Assembly: GCF_003072505.1 (NCBI RefSeq)
Contig: NZ_NTGB01000001.1
Span: 1,596,574 to 1,660,573, forward strand
DNA length: 64,000 nucleotides
DNA from: Polynucleobacter rarus
GTDB lineage: Bacteria > Pseudomonadota > Gammaproteobacteria > Burkholderiales > Burkholderiaceae
Direction of reading: 5' to 3'
The translations under genes were made by a program, and so were the position numbers. Shown here in pieces: positions 27,968 to 35,636 of the stretch (its first letter is position 1; each line of letters begins with the position of its first letter). Below the pieces are notes generated by a model, which worked only from the letters and a program-made list of their open reading frames with translations, had not been told where the DNA came from and did no database searches.

Positions 27968-29497
27968 ATGTTGTATCAACTACAAGAGTTTCAAAGAGCA
28001 ATGCTTGAACCCCTCAGTTCATGGGCGAAAACAACTGCCAAAATTTTCACTAACCCAGTTAACCCGATCGCGCAGACTCCCGTCTCTCAGCGCGTTGCTG
28101 CTGGCTATGAGTTATTGCATCGCTTAGGTAAAGAATACGAAAAACCAGAATTCAATATCAAGAGTGTGCAAGCCCACGGTAAGACCGTCGCGATTGCTGA
28201 AATTGAAGCTATTCATAAACCTTTTTGTCGTTTACTTCGATTCAAACGTTTTTCAGATGATGTGGCAACGATTCAGCATTTAAAAGAAGATCCTGTAGTG
28301 CTTTTAGTTGCGCCCTTATCGGGTCACCACGCTTCTTTATTGCGTGATTCAGTAAAAACCTTATTGCAAAATCACAAGGTTTATCTGACCGATTGGACTG
28401 ATGCAAGATTAGTTCCCATTTCAGAGGGTGAATTTGGCTTAGATGATTATGTCGCTTATATCCAAGAATTTATTCGGTTTATCGGCGCTGAAAAGTTACA
28501 TGTCATTTCTGTCTGTCAACCAACAGTACCAGTCTTAGCCGCGATTTCGTTAATGGCGACAAATGGTGAAAAAACCCCTCTCACGATGACCATGATGGGT
28601 GGTCCAATTGACGCCCGTAAATCCCCGACTGCAGTGAATTCCTTAGCAATGACGAAGTCGTATGAGTGGTTTGAACATAACGTCATTTATAACGTTCCAG
28701 CCAATCACCCAGGTGCTGGTCGTCGAGTTTATCCAGGATTTTTACAACACGCTGGCTTTGTCGCAATGAATCCTGATCGACACATGAAATCACATTGGGA
28801 TTTCTTTCAAGATCTGATTAAAGGCGATGCGCAAGATGCGCAGGCCCATCGTCGGTTCTATGACGAATACAATGCGGTACTTGATATGGACGCTAAATAT
28901 TATTTAGAAACGATTAAGTCTGTTTTTCAGGAATTTGCGCTGCCACTAGGTACTTGGAAAATTAATGGTCAGTTAGTAAGACCGCAGGACATTAAAACTA
29001 CTGCACTCCTGGCTATTGAAGGCGAGCTAGATGATATCTCGGGAAGTGGACAAACCAAGGCTGCGATCGATTTGTGTAAAGGGATTAGTACTGCTAATAA
29101 ATCGTTTTATGAAGTTCAAGGTGCAGGACACTACGGTATCTTCTCAGGTCGACGTTGGCGTGACAAAGTTCATCCGGTGATTTCTGAGTTTATTCGTGCT
29201 CATCAAGGATCAACTAAGGCAATTAAACCTGTAGCAGCAAAGCCAGTTGCAGCAACTTCTAAAACTGCAGCAAAACAAGAAGCAACTATTACTGTCCAGG
29301 CTGAAAACAAACCAAAGGTAGTGACGAAGTTGGTTTCCAAATTAATTACCAAACCAGTTCAAAAGAGCCCACCGAAGTCTTCTGCAGCCATCTCTAAAAT
29401 GGTGGAGTCCCTTGAAACACCAGTTCTAGCTGCTAAAAAAGTAGTTTCCAAGAAAACGACTGCAGTAAAGAAGCCTACGGTTAAAAAGTCTATTTAA
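27968..29497 (+). CDS. phaZ: intracellular PHB depolymerase with Lys/Ala-rich C-terminal tail
   Basis: This enzyme mobilises intracellular poly-3-hydroxybutyrate granules. Residues 1 to about 412 match the Ralstonia PhaZ family: the nucleophile is C183 in HVISVCQPTVP, with acids D354/D355 in IEGELDDISG and His387 in GAGHYGIF. The usual length is about 420 residues. Here residues 415-509 form an added tail with 21 Lys and only 4 Glu, rich in Ala, Pro, Val and Thr (AAKPVAATSK, AAKKVVSKK, VKKPTVKK). Such tails are seen in histone-H1-like and PhaF/PhaM-type proteins that bind DNA or granules. The start has AAGGA 8 nt upstream. Confidence 0.9.
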   Translation: MLYQLQEFQRAMLEPLSSWAKTTAKIFTNPVNPIAQTPVSQRVAAGYELLHRLGKEYEKPEFNIKSVQAHGKTVAIAEIEAIHKPFCRLLRFKRFSDDVATIQHLKEDPVVLLVAPLSGHHASLLRDSVKTLLQNHKVYLTDWTDARLVPISEGEFGLDDYVAYIQEFIRFIGAEKLHVISVCQPTVPVLAAISLMATNGEKTPLTMTMMGGPIDARKSPTAVNSLAMTKSYEWFEHNVIYNVPANHPGAGRRVYPGFLQHAGFVAMNPDRHMKSHWDFFQDLIKGDAQDAQAHRRFYDEYNAVLDMDAKYYLETIKSVFQEFALPLGTWKINGQLVRPQDIKTTALLAIEGELDDISGSGQTKAAIDLCKGISTANKSFYEVQGAGHYGIFSGRRWRDKVHPVISEFIRAHQGSTKAIKPVAAKPVAATSKTAAKQEATITVQAENKPKVVTKLVSKLITKPVQKSPPKSSAAISKMVESLETPVLAAKKVVSKKTTAVKKPTVKKSI

Positions 29498-29512
29498 ATT
29501 GATATCGTTGCC

Positions 29513-29542
29513 AAAGCAAAGTGTGAAAACACACTTTGCTTT
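29513..29542 (+). terminator. long perfect hairpin after phaZ
   Basis: AAAGCAAAGTGTG (29513-29525) pairs perfectly with CACACTTTGCTTT (29530-29542) around an AAAA loop, starting 15 bp after the phaZ stop. The T tail is short (TTTG), but the 13-bp stem is strong. It is likely a terminator or an mRNA 3'-end stabiliser. Confidence 0.65.
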
Positions 29543-29618
29543 GAATGCATTAGTCAATTAACAAAAATTGAGTAAAATGAAAATTAATATTTTATTAATC
29601 GAATCAAAAGGAATGTAA

Positions 29619-30254
29619 ATGAGTCTTATCGAGAAATTAAAGTGGCGTTATGCTACTAAAAAAATGGATTCCACCAAGTCCGTGCCAAAAGAAACAGTAG
29701 AACGTATTTTAGAAGCAGTTAGACTTTCAGCTAGCTCTTTCGGTTTACAACCATACGAGTTATTCGTTATCTCGAACAAAGATCTTCGTGAAAAAATTAA
29801 AGCCGTTGCAAATAATCAATCTCAAATTACGGATTGTTCATACCTTGTTGTTTTTGCAGCATGGGATACTTACACTGAAGACCGCGTCAACCACGCATTT
29901 GATAGAGCAGAAGAGATTCGTAATAATAGAAGCGAAGCGACTATTGCATATCGTGCAGGTGTAATTAAGAACTTTACAACAAGAGATCCAGAAGTAAACT
30001 TCAATCACGCAGCAAAACAATCCTATATTGGTCTCGGTACTGCCTTAATCGCAGCTGCTGAAGAAGAAATTGACGCAACACCAATGGAAGGTTTCAACCC
30101 CGCTGAATTAGACATTCTGTTGAACCTTAGAGAAAAAGGTCTTCGTAGTACTGTAATTCTACCTTTGGGATTTAGAAAAGCAGATGAAGATTGGCTTTCA
30201 AAAGTACCTAAAGTTAGAAAACCTAAAGAAGAATTTTTACATTGGATTGAGTAA
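29619..30254 (+). CDS. nitroreductase family NAD(P)H oxidoreductase (NfsB-like)
   Basis: This 211-residue flavoprotein of the nitroreductase fold begins MSLIEKLKWRYATKKMDSTKSVP. It has the FMN-contact segments RLSASSFGLQPYELFVI and the C-terminal EKGLRSTVILPLGFRKADEDWLS. Family members reduce quinones, nitro compounds or similar acceptors with NAD(P)H in the cytoplasm. The substrate cannot be told. It stands alone between two terminators and so forms a single-gene transcript. Confidence 0.85.
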   Translation: MSLIEKLKWRYATKKMDSTKSVPKETVERILEAVRLSASSFGLQPYELFVISNKDLREKIKAVANNQSQITDCSYLVVFAAWDTYTEDRVNHAFDRAEEIRNNRSEATIAYRAGVIKNFTTRDPEVNFNHAAKQSYIGLGTALIAAAEEEIDATPMEGFNPAELDILLNLREKGLRSTVILPLGFRKADEDWLSKVPKVRKPKEEFLHWIE

Positions 30255-30310
30255 ATCTTTTTAGTGAACTGCCTTGATCTTAGAAGGTAGATAAAAGATT
30301 AAGATTGTTG

Positions 30311-30349
30311 GCCCCTTGATGAGATGCTAAATCTTCCAAGGGGCTTTTT
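30311..30349 (+). terminator. intrinsic terminator of the nitroreductase gene
   Basis: GCCCCTTG (30311-30318) pairs with CAAGGGGC (30337-30344) and is followed by TTTTTG. The loop is 18 nt. The GC-rich stem and the T-run make this a convincing Rho-independent terminator, 57 bp after the stop codon. Confidence 0.88.
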
Positions 30350-30373
30350 GTTTGGCCTAATGCATTACAAAAA

Positions 30374-30392
30374 ACCAAGATCAAATCTTGGT
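30374..30392. promoter_or_regulatory. palindrome before the rnfB-like gene
   Basis: ACCAAGAT (30374-30381) and ATCTTGGT (30385-30392) form a perfect 8-bp inverted repeat with a CAA spacer. TAAAAT at 30392-30397 could be a -10 element, which would place the transcript start at or near the TTG start codon at 30404. It may be an operator rather than an RNA hairpin. Confidence 0.35.
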
Positions 30393-30403
30393 AAAATGAA
30401 AAC

Positions 30404-31075
30404 TTGAATACAAGTAATCATCCTATTAAAAACTCCCTGCTCACTGAGTTGGATAGTGCCCTACCTCAAACCCAATGTACCAAGTGTGGTTACCCTGATT
30501 GCCATGCCTATGCTAAAGCAATGAGCAAGGATGAGGCTTTGTATAACCGCTGCCCTCCCGGAGGGGTTGAGGGCATCGTAAGACTAGCCAAAATATTAAA
30601 GCAGCCCATCTTACCTCTCGATGAAACTCACGGCTTAGAGCGTCCTAGGCCGCTCGCAGTGATTGACGAAAAAGAGTGTATTGGTTGCACTTTATGCATT
30701 AAAGCCTGCCCTGTAGATGCCATTATTGGCGCACCCAAAAAGTTACACTTCGTCATCAATGATCGCTGTACTGGTTGTGATCTATGTGTTGCTCCCTGCC
30801 CGGTCGATTGTATTGAGATGGTGCCTGTCACAGAGAATCAAACTGGATGGCAAGCTTGGTCGAGTGAACAAGCCAACTTTGCAAAACATCATTATGAAGC
30901 CCACAAGTCTCGTCAAGCAAGAGAAGAAAGAGATTTGTTGATCAGGCAGAGCAATAAAGCAGCTGCCAAATTAGCAGCTTTACCTTCAGAAAATGACGCC
31001 GCTGAAAAAGCCCGTAAAAAGGCCATTATTGAAGCGGCGATGGCTCGCGCCAAGCAAAAGTTAAGCGAGTTTTAA
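30404..31075 (+). CDS. RnfB-type ferredoxin-domain electron transport protein
   Basis: This 223-residue iron-sulfur protein resembles subunit B of the Rnf/Rsx complex but lacks the N-terminal membrane helix. An N-terminal Fe-S domain has CTKCGYPDC and a later CPPGG (about residues 25-53). Two 4Fe-4S ferredoxin motifs follow, CIGCTLCIKACP and CTGCDLCVAPCP (about residues 91-132). A charged helical tail ends the protein. Stand-alone RnfB beside nth is the common arrangement in Burkholderiales. The start is TTG, overlapping the stop of a 4-codon ATG AAA ACT TGA reading frame (30396-30407). The tail converges with the next gene at 8 bp. Confidence 0.87.
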   Translation: MNTSNHPIKNSLLTELDSALPQTQCTKCGYPDCHAYAKAMSKDEALYNRCPPGGVEGIVRLAKILKQPILPLDETHGLERPRPLAVIDEKECIGCTLCIKACPVDAIIGAPKKLHFVINDRCTGCDLCVAPCPVDCIEMVPVTENQTGWQAWSSEQANFAKHHYEAHKSRQAREERDLLIRQSNKAAAKLAALPSENDAAEKARKKAIIEAAMARAKQKLSEF

Positions 31076-31083
31076 GAGACTGG

Positions 31084-31515
31084 TTACAACAATCGTTGTA
31101 AGAGCATTAAATACTCCTGCATATCTGGTTGCGTACCATTGCGTTGCGACTCCCACAAAATCTGCCCCAAACACTCCATCATTTGATGTTGGGCAGTATG
31201 CTCAGAGTCTAGTTTGATGGTTAACTCTTTACTAATGGCATTGATCCCCTTGGGTTGATCCACTTGAACCATTTCGGTCAGGCTCAGATGCATCGACAAA
31301 TGTAAAAAGGGATTGGTTTGACCATTTTCTACCGAAAACTCTTTGTCTTTTGCGACTTCTAATTCACTTAATAATTCATGGTATTCGGGATGCTCCACCA
31401 TCCACCTTGCAGCTATTGATTCTAGGGGAGTTAGGATCCCGTTCGAAACTTGCTTGTGCCAGGTCATGCAAAAAAACTCCCGGACCTGATCTTTCGTTGG
31501 ATTAAATAAACTCAT
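31084..31515 (-). CDS. DUF1841 family protein
   Basis: This 143-residue soluble protein matches the DUF1841 pattern: the N-terminal MSLFNPTKDQVREFFCMTWHK, the central HPEYHELL, and NPFLHLSMHLSLTEMVQVDQPKGI. The function is not known. The gene lies 18 bp downstream of nth on the same strand, an arrangement common in betaproteobacteria, and converges with the rnfB-like gene. Confidence 0.85.
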   Translation of the reverse strand: MSLFNPTKDQVREFFCMTWHKQVSNGILTPLESIAARWMVEHPEYHELLSELEVAKDKEFSVENGQTNPFLHLSMHLSLTEMVQVDQPKGINAISKELTIKLDSEHTAQHQMMECLGQILWESQRNGTQPDMQEYLMLLQRLL

Positions 31516-31533
31516 ATAGAAGTAACTATTCTC

Positions 31534-32193
31534 TTAACGAGATTTGAAATTCTTTTCTTTAGATTGGCACACTGGCTCAACCGTACACAGTGAGCACTGT
31601 GGTGACCTTGCTTGACAGACATACCTTCCCAACAAAATTAACCAGTGATGTGCATGGAGTAAATAGGGTTTAGGGACGCGTTTAAGTAACTGTTGCTCAA
31701 CCACTAATACATCTTTTCCGGGAGCCAGACCAGTACGATTCGATACTCTGAAAATATGGGTATCAACCGCCATCGCAATTTCGCCGAATAAGGTATTGAG
31801 TAATACATTAGCCGTTTTACGACCTACTCCAGGTAAAGCTTCGAGAGACTCACGATCTCTAGGTACACGACCACCATGCAAATCCAAGAGTAATTGGCAA
31901 GTTTGTAGTAGGTGCTTGCCTTTCATTCGGTATAAACCAATTGAAGCAATATAGGGTAATAACCCAGCCTCACCTAAGTTCAATATTTTTTGAGGAGTAT
32001 TAGCAACTAAAAATAGTTTACGGGTCGCCTTATTTACGGAAATATCAGTTGCTTGTGCAGATAAAAGTACTGCAGTCAATAACTCAAAGGGAGAGACATA
32101 AGCAAGTTCAGTTTCAGGATGAGGGTTGGATTTCTGTAATGTAGAGAAAAAGGCCTCTCGCTGTGCAAGGGTCATGAGCTTTGTCGTTGCCAT
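31534..32193 (-). CDS. nth: endonuclease III
   Basis: Nth is a base-excision repair glycosylase/AP lyase for oxidised pyrimidines. The 219-residue protein has the helix-hairpin-helix LPGVGRKTANV with catalytic K126, and D144 in VDTHIFRVSNRTGL. The C-terminal [4Fe-4S] motif is C193-x6-C200-x2-C203-x5-C209. The length is normal. It sits between a HIT-family gene (4 bp upstream) and the DUF1841 gene. Confidence 0.96.
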   Translation of the reverse strand: MATTKLMTLAQREAFFSTLQKSNPHPETELAYVSPFELLTAVLLSAQATDISVNKATRKLFLVANTPQKILNLGEAGLLPYIASIGLYRMKGKHLLQTCQLLLDLHGGRVPRDRESLEALPGVGRKTANVLLNTLFGEIAMAVDTHIFRVSNRTGLAPGKDVLVVEQQLLKRVPKPYLLHAHHWLILLGRYVCQARSPQCSLCTVEPVCQSKEKNFKSR

Positions 32194-32197
32194 TAAC

Positions 32198-32641
32198 TTA
32201 ACTTACTTGAGGATGAGATACAAAATATTCTTCAATTGCGCTCATCAATTGTTTTTCTTGATTTTTACGCCACTCCTGTTGTACCTCAATGACCTCACGT
32301 TGTTTTGCCCCCCAAATAGGGTTTGGGAAATATGGATCATTATGCCAACGTGGAATGACATGCCAATGGAGGTGAGGTACCACATTACCAAAGGCTGCTA
32401 AATTGATTTTATCGGGTTGCATAACTTTACGGATGATATCTTCCACAATACAAACCGTCATCATTAAATGACTACGTTGCGTAGGTATCAAATCGGTCAT
32501 TTCAGCAAGGTGCTGATGCCAGACAACTCGGATCAACCCTGGAAACTCCACTTCTTGCGGCGCAATGATGCGTAGATGATCACCGCGATAAAGGCAGTGA
32601 CCGCCGTCAGTTAAACAAAGAGGACAATCATTTAAATTCAT
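32198..32641 (-). CDS. HIT family nucleotide hydrolase-like protein
   Basis: This 147-residue protein of the histidine-triad superfamily has the signature HLHWHVIPR near residue 92. It also has a CPLC element at residues 6-9, which may bind zinc with a later His. Relatives hydrolyse dinucleoside polyphosphates or AMP conjugates. The substrate is not visible. It starts a three-gene minus-strand series with nth and the DUF1841 gene. Confidence 0.88.
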   Translation of the reverse strand: MNLNDCPLCLTDGGHCLYRGDHLRIIAPQEVEFPGLIRVVWHQHLAEMTDLIPTQRSHLMMTVCIVEDIIRKVMQPDKINLAAFGNVVPHLHWHVIPRWHNDPYFPNPIWGAKQREVIEVQQEWRKNQEKQLMSAIEEYFVSHPQVS

Positions 32642-32670
32642 GAGCCTAGTTTAACAAGTTTTAAGATAAA

Positions 32671-32698
32671 TAAAAAACCCAGCGATTTTGTCGCTGGG
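32671..32698 (-). terminator. intrinsic terminator of aceA
   Basis: On the minus strand CCCAGCGA pairs with TCGCTGGG (plus-strand coordinates 32678-32685 and 32691-32698) around a 5-nt loop, and a T6 run follows (32672-32677). It lies 37 bp after the aceA stop and just before the HIT-family gene. Confidence 0.92.
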
Positions 32699-32734
32699 CT
32701 TCAGACCTAGACGGATAGTCGAGATCGAAAACTT

Positions 32735-34033
32735 CTAGTGGAACTGCTCTTCTTCAGTCGAACCTGTCAATGCTGTGACAGATGATTTACCACCTTGAAT
32801 CACTGTCGTTACATCATCAAAATAGCCTGTACCAACTTCTTGTTGATGCGATACGAATGTGTAGCCACGATCACGCGCCGCAAATTCTGGTTCTTGAACT
32901 TTTTCAACATAGGCTGACATACCGCGTTTGGCGTAATCTTGCGCCAAGTCATACATGTTGTACCACATGGAGTGGATACCAGCCAAGGTAATAAATTGAT
33001 ACTTATAACCCATTGCGCCAAGTTCACGTTGGAATTTTGCAATCGTTGCATCATCAAGGTTTTTACGCCAGTTAAAGGATGGGGAGCAGTTATAAGCAAG
33101 TAACTTACCTGGGAACTTCGAGCGTAGTGCTTCCGCAAACTTACGAGCAAAATCTAAATCCGGTGTACCCGTTTCGCACCAAACCATATCAGCATATTGA
33201 GCGTAAGCTAAACCTCGGGAAATCGCTTGATCAATTCCTTTACGTGTTTTAAAGAAGCCCTCAGAGGTACGCTCACCAGTTACAAAAGGCCGATCGTTTG
33301 CATCATAATCACTCGTGATTAAATCTGCTGCTTCCGCATCAGTACGAGCCAAGATCACCGTTGGTACGCCCAATACATCAGCTGCTAAACGTGCTGAATT
33401 CAATTTCTGAATTGCCTCTTGAGTCGGTACTAATACTTTACCGCCCATATGACCGCATTTTTTAACAGAAGCTAATTGATCTTCAAAGTGAACCCCTGCA
33501 GCTCCGGCGTTAATCATGGCCTTCATCAGTTCAAAACCATTCAAAACGCCGCCAAAACCTGCTTCAGCATCTGCCACGATTGGCGCAAAGTAATCGATAT
33601 ATCCCCTATCACCAGGGTTGAGACCTTTTGACCACTGAATCTCATCAGCGCGTTTGAAAGTCTTATTGATTCGCTCAACTACCTTGGGAACGGAGTCAAC
33701 TGGATATAAAGACTGGTCAGGATACATCTCCATGCCACTATTCGCATCGGCAGCAACTTGCCAACCCGACAAATAAATTGCCTTGATACCTGCTTTAACT
33801 TGTTGCATCGCTTGACCACCAGTTAATGCACCGAGGGTATTAATATAGGCTTCATTTTGGACGAGGTTCCATAATTTCTCAGCACCACGTTTTGCTAAGG
33901 TATGTTCAATCTGTAAAGAGCCACGCAAACGAATGACATCGTCCGCGGTGTAATTACGAGAAATTCCTGCCCAACGCGGGTTAGTATCCCAATCTTTTTG
34001 TAATGCTGCAGCGGCTTCTTTACGTGATGTCAT
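32735..34033 (-). CDS. aceA: isocitrate lyase
   Basis: AceA cleaves isocitrate to succinate and glyoxylate, the first step of the glyoxylate shunt, which allows growth on acetate, fatty acids or PHB. The 432-residue protein has the catalytic loop KKCGHMGGK near residue 190 and the TIM-barrel elements [18 protein letters not shown] and ARTDAEAA. The length matches the shorter bacterial class. AAGGA lies 9 nt before the ATG. The long upstream region with palindromes suggests regulated expression. No malate synthase gene lies in the window. Confidence 0.97.
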   Translation of the reverse strand: MTSRKEAAAALQKDWDTNPRWAGISRNYTADDVIRLRGSLQIEHTLAKRGAEKLWNLVQNEAYINTLGALTGGQAMQQVKAGIKAIYLSGWQVAADANSGMEMYPDQSLYPVDSVPKVVERINKTFKRADEIQWSKGLNPGDRGYIDYFAPIVADAEAGFGGVLNGFELMKAMINAGAAGVHFEDQLASVKKCGHMGGKVLVPTQEAIQKLNSARLAADVLGVPTVILARTDAEAADLITSDYDANDRPFVTGERTSEGFFKTRKGIDQAISRGLAYAQYADMVWCETGTPDLDFARKFAEALRSKFPGKLLAYNCSPSFNWRKNLDDATIAKFQRELGAMGYKYQFITLAGIHSMWYNMYDLAQDYAKRGMSAYVEKVQEPEFAARDRGYTFVSHQQEVGTGYFDDVTTVIQGGKSSVTALTGSTEEEQFH

Positions 34034-34225
34034 GCTAATTTTTCCTTATTTAGAGTTACTGGTTGATATCTGATTCCAATCTTCAATTTTTGGGGCTAGT
34101 TTTTAAGTACTTCTTGAATTCCAGCCCTTATAAAAACTATATGGAAATTCGGCCACTCTAACAACACCATTTTTCAATAATTTTTAAATTATTTATTCAT
34201 TTAAAAACAGTAACTTAAGTAAATT

Positions 34226-34242
34226 ATTCCACGATATGGAAT
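34226..34242. promoter_or_regulatory. palindrome ATTCCA-N5-TGGAAT upstream of aceA
   Basis: ATTCCA (34226-34231) and TGGAAT (34237-34242) form a perfect inverted repeat around CGATA. The half-site loosely recalls IclR-type operators (TGGAAA...TTTCCA, in the opposite order), but no regulator can be named from this alone. Confidence 0.35.
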
Positions 34243-34309
34243 GCATAATCATCATTTAATATATTTTTTGAATTGGTTTTGTTTAGGGTTTTTACCAATG
34301 AGAATGGCA

Positions 34310-34324
34310 TTTCACAATGTGAAA
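34310..34324. promoter_or_regulatory. 15-bp palindrome upstream of aceA
   Basis: TTTCAC-AAT-GTGAAA is a perfect inverted repeat, extended by one more A/T pair on each side. It lies 277 bp upstream of the aceA ATG and downstream of the MFS terminator, so aceA is the only gene it can serve. It shares both half-sites and spacing with the element upstream of phaZ at 27797-27811. Confidence 0.5.
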
Positions 34325-34344
34325 TTTTAAAGGTGCAATGCAAC

Positions 34345-34375
34345 AAAACTCTCGTAACAAGATCTTTTACGAGAG
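34345..34375 (-). terminator. intrinsic terminator of the MFS gene
   Basis: On the minus strand CTCTCGTAA and TTACGAGAG (34367-34375 and 34349-34357) form a 9-bp stem with a 9-nt loop, followed by TTTTGTT. It begins 21 bp after the MFS stop codon and insulates the aceA promoter region. Confidence 0.88.
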
Positions 34376-34395
34376 CTCTTTAGACTTAAAGGTGA

Positions 34396-35619
34396 TTAAT
34401 TATGTTGCTCAGACAACCTGGCAAGATTGTGAGAATTGAGTTGAGAAGCCACAAATATAGCGATGATTTGGAAAAAAGCGATACCGTAAAAGATAATTTC
34501 AGGACTCTTCCAATCCATAAATAATCCAAAAAGAATCGGGCCCGTAGCACTTCCGCAGTCAATCCCTGAATAGACTAGGCCAAACACCTTACCGGAAGAG
34601 CCTTTCGGTGTGGCTGCCCGAACCATTAAATCACGAGAAGGAGATGCCATACCAGATCCAAAGCCCATGATAGCAAAGAGTAATGGAATACTCCAAGGAG
34701 CAAAAAAACCAAATCCAGCAAAAATAGTGGCGACTCCGGAAGCTAAAAATGCCCCAGTAATCACTCTATCAGGCTGTTCAATCTTGGTCGCCACAAAACC
34801 CCCAGCAATCAAACCAACCGCACTACTTATCATGTATAGGGTATAGGAAGCCGTCGTTTGGGTAATGTCGATATGATAAATATCGACTAGAGCTGTCGAA
34901 GAAAAGCTTTGAATTCCAACAAAACTAAAGGCTGTTAGATAGAAGAACAACCAACTTAGCCAAATATTAGGTAATTTTAAAAACTCGACGGTGTGCTTAC
35001 TGAATAAGGGCATACTCTGAAGTTCGGTTTGCTCGTGAACAACTGGTACATCATTTAAAAGATCTTTACGTAAGATTAAAAGCAATAAAACCGCAGCAGC
35101 TAAAAGACCTGCGCCAAACACTGCAACGCGCCAATTGCCAACTAAGGCGGTAATAGACAATAAAAAAAGAGGAGCGGCAGCCCAGCCCAAGTATCCAGTT
35201 ACACCGTGTACCGAATATGCATGGGGAAGGTTTTTAGGTTTAACCAGATGATTGATTAAAGTGTAGTTCACAGGATGGAATACCCCGTTCCCAATCCCCG
35301 TGATAGCCATTCCGAGGAGTAGCATCCAATAATATTGGGAAACTCCAACTAACATTGCACCGGCAATTAGCAAAGAGATACCGATGTAAAGAATGGGGCG
35401 AGCACCATGCCGGTCAACCCAAATACCACTAATCGATTGGGTGATAAAGGAAGAGACATAAAACACGGTCATGAGCAAGCCGAGTTCAGAATAACTCAAG
35501 CCAAACTCCTCTTTAATCCATGGGAATAAAGGGGCAATCAGTAAATGAAAAAAGTGGGAGATGCTGTGAGCAATTCCAATTAAAGTAATTAACTCAACAT
35601 CATTATTATTTTGTCTCAT
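34396..35619 (-). CDS. MFS transporter (fosmidomycin-resistance/FSR-like subgroup)
   Basis: This 407-residue protein has twelve predicted membrane helices. The early segment HSISHFFHLLIAPLFPWIKEEFGLSY and the loop GIWVDRHGARP (an MFS motif A variant) recall the FSR-like exporter group. The substrate is unknown. It starts 17 bp after the clpB stop on the same strand and may be read through from the clpB promoter. A strong terminator follows it. Confidence 0.82.
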   Translation of the reverse strand: MRQNNNDVELITLIGIAHSISHFFHLLIAPLFPWIKEEFGLSYSELGLLMTVFYVSSFITQSISGIWVDRHGARPILYIGISLLIAGAMLVGVSQYYWMLLLGMAITGIGNGVFHPVNYTLINHLVKPKNLPHAYSVHGVTGYLGWAAAPLFLLSITALVGNWRVAVFGAGLLAAAVLLLLILRKDLLNDVPVVHEQTELQSMPLFSKHTVEFLKLPNIWLSWLFFYLTAFSFVGIQSFSSTALVDIYHIDITQTTASYTLYMISSAVGLIAGGFVATKIEQPDRVITGAFLASGVATIFAGFGFFAPWSIPLLFAIMGFGSGMASPSRDLMVRAATPKGSSGKVFGLVYSGIDCGSATGPILFGLFMDWKSPEIIFYGIAFFQIIAIFVASQLNSHNLARLSEQHN

Positions 35620-35636
35620 TCTCCCATTTTAGCGAA

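Larger units (their letters stand above)
34034..34348 (-). promoter_or_regulatory. aceA upstream regulatory region
   Basis: This stretch has no gene of its own. It lies between the MFS terminator and the aceA ATG and is AT-rich. It holds two palindromes, given as separate entries. On the minus strand TATAAG near 34130 could be a -10 element, but no good -35 hexamer was found. The length of over 300 bp is the greatest non-coding gap in the window. Confidence 0.5.
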
